Assembly (NCBI GenBank): GCA_026636295.1
Contig: CP089458.1
Coordinates: forward strand, 124,001-188,000
DNA: 64,000 nt
Direction of reading: 5' to 3'
Source: Medakamo hakoo
Taxonomy: Eukaryota; Chlorophyta; Trebouxiophyceae; Coccomyxaceae
This document shows, in pieces, positions 21,515 to 31,919 of this stretch. A program made the translations under genes and the position numbers. Below the pieces are notes generated by a model that did not search any database, was not told the DNA's origin, and worked only from the letters and a program-made list of their open reading frames with translations. The first letter of the stretch is position 1. Each line of letters begins with the position of its first letter.

Positions 21515-22932
21515 ATGTTCAAGGTGTGTTTGCGGCCGACCAAAAGCCTGGTCAATCCGCTTTGCTCCCACCTGCCCGCGCGCGCGACTTCGAAGGGGCA
21601 CGCACTCTCAACCTCCCCATCCCCTTCCCTCCCCCACTCAAAACCTCACAGCGCTGCGCCGCCCTCGCGGCCCTGGCTGCGACCACCCTGGCCCTGTCCG
21701 CCACGCCCGCCCTCGCCGCCTACGAGTGCGACGCCTCTAAAAACTCGCCCGTCTCCCACGGCTTTGTGCAAACCTCCGGCACACACTTTACGCTCCACGG
21801 CAAGCCCTGGTATTTCGGTGGGACCAACGCCGTCTTCCTCATGAACTCCGACGGGTTCCCGCTCTCGGAAATCGACGACTTCTTCTGCATCCAGGCAAAC
21901 CAGGGCGCGCGCGTCGTGCGCGTGGCGGCCTACCTCAACGGCTACGGCTGCAACATGTGCACGAAGACGCCCGAACCCATCCAACCCAAGGTGGGCGTCT
22001 TCAACGAGCACGTGCTCCAGCGCCTCGACACCATCGTCGCGTCGGCCAAGGCCAACGGCATCCGCCTCATCATGACGCTCGGCAACTTTGAGGACCAGTG
22101 GGGCGGCATGCAGTGGTACGTGGACGAAGTCCTGGGCAACGGCGGCGAAGGCTCCGGCGGCGACAAGCACTTCTTCTACACCGACCCGGCCGTGCGCGCG
22201 GCGTACAAGGCGTACGCGAAGAAGATCATCACGCGCACCAACACGAAGACGGGCGTGGCCTACAAGGACGAGCCCGCCATCTTGGGCTGGGAAGTCCTGA
22301 ACGAGCCGCACACAAAGGACGAGTACGAGCGCAACGGCGGCGCGGCCTGCCGCGACGCGCCGGGCGGGTGCGTCCCCGGCAAGCTGGCCAACACCTGGAT
22401 CAATGAGATGTCGACCTACATCAAGTCGATCGACGGCAACCACCTGGTCTCCACCGGCGAGGAGGGGTACCGGTCCGACGGCGACACGGCGTGCTGCCAC
22501 AACAACTGGATCAACGGCGGCTTCAAAGGCGAGGACTTCACGAAGAACACGCGCCTGCCCAACATCGACTTCGCGACCGTCCACGTCTACCCGGACCACT
22601 GGCAGATCGACCAGTGGGAGCACACCTGGATCGGGCCCAACTACATCGCCGACCGCGCCAAGGTCGCGCACGCGGCGGGCAAGCCCATCATCATGGAAGA
22701 GTTTGGCATGGAGAACGGGTACATGAACCGGGACGACTTGCTGGACTACCTCGTCGACACGGCCGACGCCAACGGGTACGCCGGTTCGCTGGTCTGGGCG
22801 GTGTGGGCGCGCAACGTCCCCCGCGTCCAGTGTGACGGGTGCACCTACGACTTCCAGTACGGGGACGAGGGCACGACCGCGATGACCAACCTGTACTCCA
22901 AGATGAACACGCGGTCCGGGTACGCGGTCTGA
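21515..22932 (+). CDS. Secreted GH5 endo-beta-1,4-mannanase
   Basis: Exons 21515-21523 (three codons) and 21652-22932, 429 residues. The joined N-terminus MFKRCAALAALAATTLALS is a signal peptide with likely cleavage after ALAA. The mature protein starts close to HGFVQTSGTHFTLHGKPWYFGGTNA, the opening of plant and fungal GH5_7-type mannanases. The acid/base glutamate is in WEVLNEPH (E221) and the nucleophile in IIMEEFG (E353). A cysteine-rich loop follows (RDAPGGCVPGK, DTACCHNNW). The enzyme would cut internal bonds of beta-mannans outside the cell. The three-codon first exon is supported by ATG position, GTGTGT donor and perfect signal-peptide reconstruction. Together with the beta-mannosidase at 43-47 kb it could degrade or remodel mannan. 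Confidence 0.9.
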
Positions 22933-23409
22933 ATGGAGGGGACTCACCGTGCAATTTCTGTGTGTGCGACGGGCTCAACAACCCTGGGGTGGAGTGTGTG
23001 GAGGCGGAAGGGCGTGTGTGTGTGTGTGTGTGCGTGTGGGCCGTGAAGGGAGAGGGTTTTTAGAGAGCGAGGGCCGGGCAGGAGAGGTGGGGAGGGTGGT
23101 TTTCACAACCACCTTCCCCCCCCTTTTCTTCGCTCGGCCTTTAACGTGACGAAAAAACAACGGGGGGCACCGTGTAAGAGAGAGAACTGTTAAACACCGG
23201 CACAGGGCCAATGCCAAAGCCAGGGCCGGGCTTCGTTTTCAATTTTGGGAGGCGTGCTACACAAAAGCGGCCGAGGCCCGCGCTGAGGTCGCGGCCCGCT
23301 GCCGCCTCTCCCATCCCACCCCATCCCCCCCCTCACCTCCCGCCCTGCCCCACCACCCAAAAGAATGCAGAGCGAAAAAAGAATTGATTTCAATGAGACA
23401 GCAGCAGCT
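22933..23409. other. Convergent 3' region, mannanase and ABC1K
   Basis: No gene. Contains a (GT)n tract (23014-23032), C-rich stretches (23113-23124 and 23327-23333) and the two 3' ends. Confidence 0.6.
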
Positions 23410-26400
23410 TCAAGCCGTCGCGTCGGGCGGCGGCAGCATCACACCCCCGCCTCCACCCCCACGCAGCAGCGACCGCGCGAGGCCCAGCCCGGGGAACAGC
23501 GTATCGACCGGCACGCCCAGCCGCTCGGCCTGGCGTTCGGACAACCGGGCCACGACCGCGTCCGCAATCTCCTGGACGACGGCCCGGGACGCGGCATCGC
23601 CCGACGCGGTCGCCAGGGCCGCACCCAGCTCGCGGGCCTGGTCCGTCGGGTTGAGGAGCAGGCGGGCCAGTGAGAAAACGTCGGTGGGCAGGCCGCCCTC
23701 GCCCGCGACTGCGTCGGCGAGCGCGCCGGCCGACTGGAGGTAAATTCCTTCCCGCGCGTCCAGGGGCGGGCCCAACGCATCGACCAGGTCCTTGACGGCC
23801 ATGAACCCGATTCCGGGCACGGGGACGGGCGGTAGGGGCGGCATGGGCAGGGAACCGATGAAGGGCAGGCGCGGCGCGAGCGAGGGCAGCGCGCCGTATG
23901 CGCGGCGCAGCCGGTCGCGCGCCAGCAGGTCCAGGCCTTCGACCAGCTCGTCGACGAGGAGCGGGCGGAGGTCCCGGGCTTCTGGGGAGAGCAAGAAGGC
24001 CACGATGTCTTGCAAGGGCGCGCCCTCTTCCGGCACGGCGTCCAAGTCGACAAAGCCGTCGACGCGGTCGGCGACATAGCCGAGAGCGGCGTTGAGCAAG
24101 GCGGACAAGCGGGAGACTTGGACGGCGCCCGTGCCCGCGTCAAAGACGATGTCGCGGAGTAGCGAGCCGATGCCGGCGGACGAGTTGCGCAAAACCTTGC
24201 GCACGACGAAAGGGTAGGCCTGGGGTGGATGGAGAGAGGATGGAGAGGGAGGTGAGTGAAGCAGGTCGTTTGTCGATTTGGATGCATGGATCCATGCATC
24301 CCAACAAAAAAAACGCACCTGCGCGACCATCTGGTAGTTGGGGTCGCCCAGCAGGGCGATGCCTTCCAGTGTGGCCACCGACCGGGCGAGCAGGGACATG
24401 TAGGGCGGCACGGAGAACGGGATTTCCAGCGTGGTGCGGAGGAGGTCTTGGGAGAGGGCCTGGAGGTTGAGGGTGGGGTAGGGGAGTGTTAAAAAAACAT
24501 TTTAGTGCGCCGTCCAGCACCCACCAGCCCACTCCTTGCGTCGCGCGCCCACACGAAACGCAGCCTGTATGTCCGCACACACTCTGTGGGAGCGCGCGGA
24601 GAAATGCGCACCAGGGTGATGCGCGGCCGGGCATCACCGCACAGCTGTCGCAACCACAAACACCTGAAATGCCGCGCCCGCGCCGCATCCACTGCGTTTC
24701 TCCGCACTTCACCCCTCCCATGCCGCAGTTCTCAATCTCACTCACCTGGAAATTGAAGGACTTGGCCCCACCGCCGCGCAGGTACGGGCTGAGCACCCGG
24801 TCCATCACAGGAATGATGACGCCCCGGTCGCAGTTGGCTGGCAAAAAATCGAGTGCCACGAAGTCGTCGATCAAGCTTGGCCAATCCCGGTTGGCGAGGT
24901 GGATCGTCGCGGACACCATGGCCTCCCTGTCCGCGGGAGGGACCTCGGCGACCAGGCCAAAGTCGAGCAAGCAGAGCTTACCGGCGTGCTCACCCTCCGT
25001 GACTTTGAGCAAGTTGCCTGGTTTGAGAGGGTGGAGAGGGATGAATGAGTGCGGCGATGCCGTGAATAGGTGCGTAGCGTGCGGAGAAGGCGAGTGGACG
25101 TGGCGCGGAGTTGAAAGAGAGCTCTGATGGTGCGCGGCGGGCGAGTTGCGGAGTTGGACATAAATGTCCGCAACCTCTCTTAGCTCCGCATTCTGCCCTT
25201 CCCCACACACCCTTTCTCCGCGCCGCACGCACCTGGGTGGGGGTCACCATGGAAGAAGCCGATCTGTGTGAAAGGGGTGCGGAAAAGCGGGCGGCGTGAG
25301 GGCGCGGCGATGCTGTAAGGCCAGGTGCGGAGAAGCACTCCCACCCCTCAAAATGCCGCCCGGGCCCTCTTCCCCTCCTCCGCATCCCGGCACACCTCCA
25401 GCAGCTGAATCAAAAAGGCCTCCTGGCCTACTTTGACCAGGTCGCGAATCTCTTCCGGCGCCAGCGTCGTCAGTTTGACGCCTTCAATCCACTCCATGGT
25501 CAGGACACGGCTGGTGTGTTAAGGGTGCGGTGAAGGAGGTGGGCGTGAGGCGTTTGCGTCGCAGGCTCGTGCGGAGGGAGGATGAAGATATCCGCATGCT
25601 CGGCCCGAAGTGTGCGGAGAAAGGGAGGGTAGGCAGTGTGCGAGGCGCGGGCTTAAAAGAGTGCCAAAAAAAAACAACGCACCGCGACGTCATCTCCATC
25701 AGCGGTTGGGGGATGACCACGCCATCGCTGTGCACAAACGTGGCTTCCGACATCAATTCCTGCATGCGCACGTTGTTCAGGGCTTCATTGCGGAAGTCCA
25801 GCTCCGTGTACAGGCCCTCTGCGAACGTGGACAGCAGGGTCTGGTAGTCGGTCGTCTGCGCGGTGAAGCGGCGGACCAGGCGCTCGTACACGCCGACCGC
25901 GCGGCGCAGCACGTACAGGTCCTTTGAAATGGTGGACAGCGCCGCCGGGCGCTGGACCTTGACGGCCACTTCCTGGCCCGTCGCCCGCACGCGGGCGCGG
26001 TAGACCTGGGCCAGAGACGCGGCGGCAATGGGGGCGGGGCTGAATTCGGAAAACAGCTCGTCGACGGGTGCGCCCAGGTCAGCTTCGATGATGGCCCGGG
26101 CCTCGTCCGTCGAGAACGGCTTGATCTTGTCTTGGAGTCGGGCGAGCTCGGCCATGACGTCGGGCGGGAGCACGTCCGGGCGGATGGACAGGATCTGGCC
26201 CAGCTTGACGTAGCTGTTTGTTGTGGGGTTGGGAGCGTGAGTATTTTTGTTGGGACCGCGGACCATGAGAGAGAAGCCACCGCCGCCATCAACTCACGTC
26301 GGCCCCAGCTTTTCCAGGTTGTCCACCGCGTCCCGGGCCAGGGCCGCCCGGTCCTTTTCGATGGTGCCTCGCACGACCGCCGTGACGAGGCGGGTCAGCC

Positions 26401-26980
26401 AGGGCGCGGAAATGGCGGCGAACGACGCCCACCGGCTGGCCAGCTCGCCCAGGCGGGCGCTCCAAAACGCGGAGATGCGTTCCTCGTTGTACACCAGGGG
26501 CAGGCCTTCCTCGTCCACCTCATCCGGGTCGAAGTCGGCGGCGTCCATGCGGCGGCGGGAGACGTAGGAGACGGCCTGCGACGTGCGGAGAGAGTTTTTC
26601 ATGAGTGGAACAGCAAGGCGTCGGGTTGCTCTCGACCTCCGCTCCCCTCCCCTCCTCTTTCTTACCTTCACATCCCGGACCTCAATGTCCAGCTCGTCCG
26701 TGTCCTGGCCGACGACAACCTCGGCGATGCCGCGCAAGCCGTCCAGGGTCATGGACCGGCCAAAGGACGACGACGTATTGTTGCCCAGGTCGGACGCGGC
26801 CGCAGCCGAGCGCACGAAGGGTGTGTTGGCGCGGCCAGTGCTCGGCGGCGCTGCCGGCCGCGTGCGCGTCCGCGGGCGGGGTGCCAGCCAGGCCGCCCCC
26901 GCCGGTGGGTGCGACAGACTGTCAGGAGTGTTCCTGGCCGTCGCGCGACCCAGGGCGGGCGCGTGCGAGCGGAAGGCCAT
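23410..26980 (-). CDS. ABC1/ADCK (UbiB-family) atypical kinase, probably plastidic
   Basis: Eight minus-strand exons: 26980-26666, 26575-26298, 26213-25683, 25510-25396, 25263-25233, 25017-24746, 24459-24319, 24219-23410; all phases fit, 830 residues. The Arg/Ser/Ala-rich N-terminus suggests a transit peptide. Hallmarks are the KxGQ motif LGPTYVKLGQ (near 196-204), the Ala-rich nucleotide loop AAASLAQVY (near 262-270), catalytic lysine in VAVKVQRP (K283), HGDPHPGN (D420) split between two exons, and LDFG (D442). Plant ABC1Ks act in plastoglobules and mitochondria on prenylquinone and lipid metabolism. A long C-terminal region after residue 470 is predicted helical and specific to plastid-type members. 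The smallest exon has 31 nt. Introns share an unusual repeated octamer (see findings). Confidence 0.92.
24280..24301. repeat. Perfect 22-bp palindrome in ABC1K intron
   Basis: The half-site GGATGCATGGA is followed immediately by its exact reverse complement, with no spacer. It lies in the intron between the last two ABC1K exons and is much more A/T-rich than its surroundings. Read directly. Confidence 0.9.
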
Positions 26981-27311
26981 GGCGACGCGCAGGAGAGACG
27001 GCACGCCGCGGCCCGACGTGGTGTGTTGCGAGCGGGGTTGTGGCGGTGCGCACGGGCGAGCCTGGGCGCTCCTTGTGCGCGCTAAGGCAGACGATGCGTG
27101 TCCAGGTGTGCGCGGGCGTGCCGGAGCGCGGGTGGAAGAAGGGCGCGTGGGCGGGGACGGGGGTGAATGCGCGAGCGGTCGCGACGCTCTTGGCACAGCG
27201 AGCGAGCGTAGAGGTGTGGCGCAGCGTCGGCTCCTCGCGCTCCCAGTCTCTGTTTTCCGTCCGAGGCACAACATCGGCAGCAAGAGAGAGAGAGAACGGA
27301 AACAACCGACG
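26981..27311. promoter_or_regulatory. Bidirectional promoter region, ABC1K / EXPERA protein
   Basis: The start codons of two divergent genes lie 331 bp apart. The stretch has GCG-rich sequence on the ABC1K side and a GAGAGA tract (27285-27296) just before the EXPERA-gene start. No TATA box seen. Confidence 0.45.
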
Positions 27312-28109
27312 ATGGCCCCTCTCCCCCTGACCTCCCGGCCTTTCAGCCTGGTCGCCCTGGCTTTCTTCCTGTCCCACATCCCTGTGACGCTGTTCGTGGA
27401 TTCCCAGGCGGGTGCGTGTTTTTTTTTTTTTTTTTCTGTGAGCGCATGTGCGGCCCGCCCCGCGCAGAGCCAAGGTCGCATGCGGTGCGTCGCCGACCCC
27501 GCACTCATGCTCAGGATGGCATGGAACAGTGTTGACCGGGCAGGCGAGGCAATTGGAGGCCGGACGAGAAAGTCGTCCTCCGCCGGGCCCGCACCCCGCT
27601 CGCGCTCCGCCCAGTCCCTCACCCCCCCCACCCCCCACCCCCCCACCCCCCCTCTCTCTCCGCCCGTCTGTTCCTCAGTCCTCCCTCGCTCCCTCTACCC
27701 GGCCTGGGCCACCCACGCCTTTGACTGGTACCTGGACACGTACGGCGACCCGCTCATGGCCACGCTGCCGCCCTGGTTCAAAGCCCTGGTCTGGTCGGAA
27801 ATCGTGCTGCAACTGCCCTTTTTCTTCGTCGCGGCGGTCGCGTTCGCAAAGGGCGACGCCCGCATCGTCCGCCCGGCTGCTGCCTATGGGTTTAGCGTGG
27901 CGACGACGCTGGTGCCCATCCTGGCGGAACTGGCGTGCTCGCCGGCCATTGAAGATGAGACCGCACGCCGCACGTTGCTCGCGTTCTACACGCCGTACCT
28001 GGTGGTTCCACTCGCCATCGGCGTGTGGGCGCTGCGGGCGGCGGGGACGGATCCTTTCGCGGGCAGAGGTGGGAAAGGACGCGGCGGCGGGCGCGCCAAA
28101 CGGGCGTGA
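27312..28109 (+). CDS. TMEM97/sigma-2 receptor-like EXPERA-domain membrane protein
   Basis: Exons 27312-27411 and 27679-28109, 176 residues, about four membrane helices. The first helix is FSLVALAFFLSHIPVTLFVDSQ; after the junction comes VLPRSLYPAWATHAFDWYLDTYGDPLM, then WFKALVWSEIVLQLPFFFVAAVAF, and the last helix TPYLVVPLAIGVWAL. The order and spacing of DSQ, LYP, W..E..QLPFF and PYL match TMEM97 closely. In animals TMEM97 is an ER protein binding sterol-like ligands and influencing cholesterol traffic; EXPERA relatives include emopamil-binding sterol isomerase. The algal ligand is not known. The intron carries a 15-17 T-run near its 5' end and a CCCCCACCC repeat near its 3' end. The basic tail (KGRGGGRAKRA) may be an ER-retention type signal (inference). 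Confidence 0.88.
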   Translation: MAPLPLTSRPFSLVALAFFLSHIPVTLFVDSQAGACFFFFFSVSACAARPAQSQGRMRCVADPALMLRMAWNSVDRAGEAIGGRTRKSSSAGPAPRSRSAQSLTPPTPHPPTPPLSPPVCSSVLPRSLYPAWATHAFDWYLDTYGDPLMATLPPWFKALVWSEIVLQLPFFFVAAVAFAKGDARIVRPAAAYGFSVATTLVPILAELACSPAIEDETARRTLLAFYTPYLVVPLAIGVWALRAAGTDPFAGRGGKGRGGGRAKRA

Positions 28110-28242
28110 GGTCGGGTGTATTAGGCGTGTAGAAGAGGCTATCGAGGATGATGCGTTTTTCCAGTTTTTTGTTTTAGTTTTACACGCAAGGAAAAAAGGG
28201 ACACGGTGAGAAAAAGAAAGAATTGGAGACACGGACACATGC

Positions 28243-28963
28243 TCACGCCCGCCGGCAGCAGGCCGCGATGAGCAGGTACGAAAACGCGGGCCACTGCAGG
28301 CCGAAGAGCGCAGCCGCGGCCGGGATGGACAGGAGGGGTGGCGGGTTGGTTGCAGCCGCGGTGCGGCGGTCACACAGCCACAGGGCAAACAGCGTCACAG
28401 CCGTGAGTAACGCCGTCGCTTCGTACGCGGCTGTCGCGGCGGCCAGGGCGCCGGGCTATGGATGGACGGGACAGGATGATAGTGAGAGAGAGCAGTCCGT
28501 CCGCCCGGCTGGTTTTGGCGGCGGTTTCGAACACAAGCAAGGGGGCGTCGCGGCAAAGACGCCCACCCTCCTCCCTCCCCTCTCCTCATTTACCCCACCT
28601 GACCGCTCGTCCCCACTCCCAGGAAGAGGCCCCAAAACGCGGCGGCGTGGCCGAGGACGACGGCGGCCGCGGCGCGGGCTGGGAAAGAGTTGGTGCTGCG
28701 CGTCGGTGTTGTTGGAACGGTGCTTGCTTCGACGTCGCCATTTTTCAGAGGAGCGTGCGATGCCAGCGGGTTGAGGACGATCGTGGCCTGTACATGAGCG
28801 TTGCAAGGCGTGAGGAAACAGGCTCAGAGGGCGGGCGGGCGCGTTTTTGCGCAAACAAAAACAAAAAACAAGACAGACGCGATGTGGAGACGTGCGCGCA
28901 CGGCTGGCCACCCCCTCTCACCTGGTCGGTCCCACCCGGCGTGCCCAGGTCGGTGGCGCCCAT
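28243..28963 (-). CDS. Small membrane protein of unknown function
   Basis: Three minus-strand exons (28963-28922, 28787-28599, 28455-28243), all phase 0, 147 residues. The N-terminus MGATDLGTPGGTDQATIVLNP is polar. Three hydrophobic segments follow: AAAAVVLGHAAAFWGLFLGV, a Tyr/Ala/Leu-rich one ending TLFALWLC, and PAAAALFGLQWPAFSYLLIA, with the end in CCRRA. I do not recognise a family; a very distant TspO- or EXPERA-like fold is possible but unsupported. The exons were assembled from hydrophobicity, splice consensus and matching phases, with no homologue to guide them, so boundaries may shift. It is convergent with the TMEM97-like gene (133 bp) and divergent from the secreted histidine phosphatase gene (172 bp). 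Confidence 0.45.
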
Positions 28964-29135
28964 TGAGACGTGGAACGCGTGGTTCAGTTGGGAATGACGG
29001 GCCAACAGCGCAGGAAACGAAGAAGTGAAGTGACAGGCCGACGCTGCCCTGACGCTCCTCTCCACACACACCCTTTTGTCGATTTGTCCGGGCCAAGACG
29101 AAAGCCAAAAAAAGCAGCCGCGGCGCGCACACGCC

Positions 29136-30296
29136 ATGCCGCGCGCCCAGGCCCGCCTGGTGGCCGCGGCAGTCGCCTTCCTGGCCTGTGCGTGCTTGGC
29201 GTTGGCGACCCCACGCGGACGAAGTTGTTACGACTCGCCGTTCCACGGCTTCTTTGCCCAGGAAAATCCGCACGCCGCCCTCCGCCCAGGCACGGCCCAG
29301 CACCCGTCCTTTGGCGCGACCAAGCCCTGGTCGGCCATCCACGCCACGCTGGCGTCCTGCGGCCCCGCCTGTCGCTTGCTCCTGCTGATTCGGCACGGCG
29401 AAGCCGCGTCCAACGTTGTCCAAGCGACAGTCGGCCCCGCCGCCTGGAACGAGCGGGTCGCCCGAAAATGCGCGTACCGGGGCGTGCCGCTGTGGGACGC
29501 CCCCCTGACGGAGCGAGGGGGTGAACAGGCTCGGGCGCTGGGTGAAGCCCTGGCGCGCGGCCCGGCCGGGTCTCGCGTGGCCGACCTGCTGGGCCCCGCG
29601 GCCGCCCGCCCGCGCGCGGTCTCCTCCCCGCTGCGCCGGGCCCTCAACACGACGCTGCTGGCCCTGGGCGGCAGTGGTGCGGTGCCTTTAAAGAACCTGG
29701 CCGTGTCTGAGCTGGCGCGTGAGCGGTGGGGCGTCAACACGTGCGACGGCCGGCACCCGGTGAGCTTTAAAAGTGGCGCGGCAGCAGACCCGCCACCGCC
29801 GCCGCCGGCGGCGCCAAAAAAGTGCCCCATCGCGGAAGGCTTACGTGATCTGTTTGGCCCGCGGGCGTTCGGCGGCTGGCCCATCGTCGGCGACCTGGTC
29901 CCGCCCGTCGCGGCCGACGACGACGCGGAGGATGAGGGCGGCGGCAGTGCCGGCACCTGCTCCGCGGCTTCACCTCCTCCAGGCCCTTTAAAATTCGGGC
30001 TGCTCGCTGATGAGGACGTGCTGTGGACCACAGCAGCCCGCGAATCCCCGGCCCACGTCCAAGAGAGGGCGCGGACTTTTTTAGACGCGGTCTGGGCCGA
30101 GACGGCAGCAGACGGGCCGGCGGGCTCCGCCCTCTTTGTCTGCGCCCACCAGGGCTTCATTCTCTACCTGTTGGACGCGGTAGGGCGGCCCCTGTACCGG
30201 GCCGGCAACACGGAGGTTGTGCCGGTGTTGGTCCGGAGGCGGGAGGGGAGGGCGTGCGAGGAGGGTGGGGGGAGGGAGGCGACGCGTGAAGAATGA
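29136..30296 (+). CDS. Secreted or membrane-targeted histidine phosphatase
   Basis: Single exon, 386 residues. The N-terminus has a hydrophobic signal-like helix (LVAAAVAFLACACLALA) ending near residue 25. The phosphatase core has LLLIRHGEAASN (H87, phospho-histidine nucleophile), the arginine motif SSPLRRALNT near 168, SELARERWGVNTCDGR near 190, and the second histidine in CAHQGFILYLL (H338). These are the four catalytic pocket elements of the phosphoglycerate-mutase-like superfamily. Between the third and fourth lies a Pro/Asp/Gly-rich insert (about residues 214-290). WGVNTCDGR resembles a group of plant and fungal members of unknown substrate. The Arg/Glu-rich tail is not conserved. Extracytoplasmic location is inferred from the leader only. 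Confidence 0.8.
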   Translation: MPRAQARLVAAAVAFLACACLALATPRGRSCYDSPFHGFFAQENPHAALRPGTAQHPSFGATKPWSAIHATLASCGPACRLLLLIRHGEAASNVVQATVGPAAWNERVARKCAYRGVPLWDAPLTERGGEQARALGEALARGPAGSRVADLLGPAAARPRAVSSPLRRALNTTLLALGGSGAVPLKNLAVSELARERWGVNTCDGRHPVSFKSGAAADPPPPPPAAPKKCPIAEGLRDLFGPRAFGGWPIVGDLVPPVAADDDAEDEGGGSAGTCSAASPPPGPLKFGLLADEDVLWTTAARESPAHVQERARTFLDAVWAETAADGPAGSALFVCAHQGFILYLLDAVGRPLYRAGNTEVVPVLVRRREGRACEEGGGREATREE

Positions 30297-30391
30297 AATG
30301 AAATGTAGAAAAGGGACAGGCGGAGACAAATCACAAGACGAACACGGTCACAGGTCTAGAACCAACCACCCCTCCCCTCCCCTCGCTCCGA

Positions 30392-31710
30392 TCACTCCGT
30401 CGCAGCCAGGATGTCCTTCACCGCCACGCGCAAGGCCGCGACCTCAGCACGCGCAGCCTCCAACTCCGCGACGAGCGAGGAGGAGGCCGACGGCGCGCCG
30501 CTGCCACGCAACACCGCCGCCGCTTCGGCGCGCGCGAGCGCCGCCTCTTCCGCCGCCACCCGCCCAGCCGCCGCCGCGCCTTCCCGGGCCGCGCCCGCCT
30601 CCACGGACTTGACGAGGGACAGCACGCATTCCACGGAGCGGAGAAACCCCTCACGAATGAGGGCCGTCTCCGCCGCGGTCCAGTCGGCCGCGGACTGGTC
30701 GGAGGCGGCGCGGTCGCTCGAGGTGGACGCGGGCCCGCCGTCGGAATCGTACGAGCCCCACGACATGACGGCCGCCGGGATGGAGGGCGACGACCTGCGG
30801 CCGCCGTCGCTGTCGTCATCGTCTTCCGTCGTCGCTGTGGACCGTGCCACGTACAGCGCCCGCGCCCGGGCCGCCACCTCCTCACCCCGCCCTTCCAGCA
30901 GCCGCGCCCGCACCGTCCGCCAACAGTCGACGTAGGGGTGGGCCTGCGGCCGCGCGGTCTTCACCCGGCGCAGCGCGGACTGGAGCGGAGCGCCGCGGAC
31001 GAAAGTGTAGTAGCCGACGACGGTGAGGGTCGCCCGGTTGATCCCCGCCGTGCAGTGGACGTACACCCTGTGCCCGGCCGCGATGAGCGTCGCCAACAAC
31101 CGCACGGCTTCGGGCAGCATCATCGCCTGGTCCGCGTGGTCGAAATCGCGCACGGCCACACGCGTGTGCACAATGCCCGCGTCCCTGCACGCTTCAATGA
31201 CGGACGGGCCGTCGATCCCCAACGCGTCCCAGCACAGGTCGGACTGGAGGCACAGGATGGCGGTCGGCGCGGCGGTCGCGTCGGCCGCGAGCGCCTGCAC
31301 GTCCGCCGCCGTCCGCGGGCAGGAGCCCACGACGATGGACGGGTCGATCTCGTCCCAGTTGAGCGTCCATCGCCACTGGTCGGCCGAGCCCTGGCGTGTT
31401 TTTGGGTGTGAGGTGGCGGGAGGGAGAGGTTGGAGAAAAGGTCGTCCGGGGCGCGCGTGCTCCACGCACCAACCGCGCCTACCCCTACACGCCTCCTCAC
31501 CTGTCCACCGCCGCTCTCCTGCCACCGCTTCTTGTTGGCTTCGTCTTCCGCCGTGGACACGGGGTCCAGGCCGGCGGCAGCGTGTGGGATGGCGACCGCG
31601 ACGCGCGGGGGACGCATGGGCATTGCGCACCCGTGGTGAGGTGCGCCGGGACGCTGGGCACGGCAGGAGCTGCGCATGCAGGGCGGCCGAGCTACGAGGA
31701 AGGACGCCAT
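30392..31710 (-). CDS. Phosphoglucan phosphatase, SEX4/LSF2-like dual-specificity phosphatase
   Basis: Exons 31710-31501 and 31390-30392 (phase 0), 402 residues. The leader MASFLVARPPCMRSSCRA looks like a plastid transit peptide. The catalytic domain begins WNWDEI-like (WRWTLNWDEIDPSIVVGSCP), has CLQSDLCWDALGI, the acid loop VAVRDFDHADQAMMLP and the CX5R loop VHCTAGINRA (C183-R189). This arrangement matches plant SEX4/LSF phosphatases, which remove phosphate from starch glucan. SEX4 carries a carbohydrate-binding module after the catalytic domain; here that is replaced by a Ser/Asp-rich linker and an Ala/Glu/Arg helix (about residues 300-400) probably forming a coiled coil. It therefore resembles LSF2 in domain content but with a new tail. 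Starch metabolism in the plastid is inferred from family. Confidence 0.82.
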
Positions 31711-31919
31711 GGGTGGAGGAGCGTGCGGCGAAAAAAAGGAAGGAACGGGCGCCCGGGCCCCGTGTTTATCAGATAAATGAGGAGTGCAAGCGCTCTGCGC
31801 GCCAGACCCGCGCCTGGACCACCCCGCGCTCTCCACACCCTCATCCTCTCTTCCAGCGCGCACGGAACAGAGGGGGTTTGGGCCCACACAGGGGCGCGAT
31901 CAGCAGGCACTGTCAGTGC

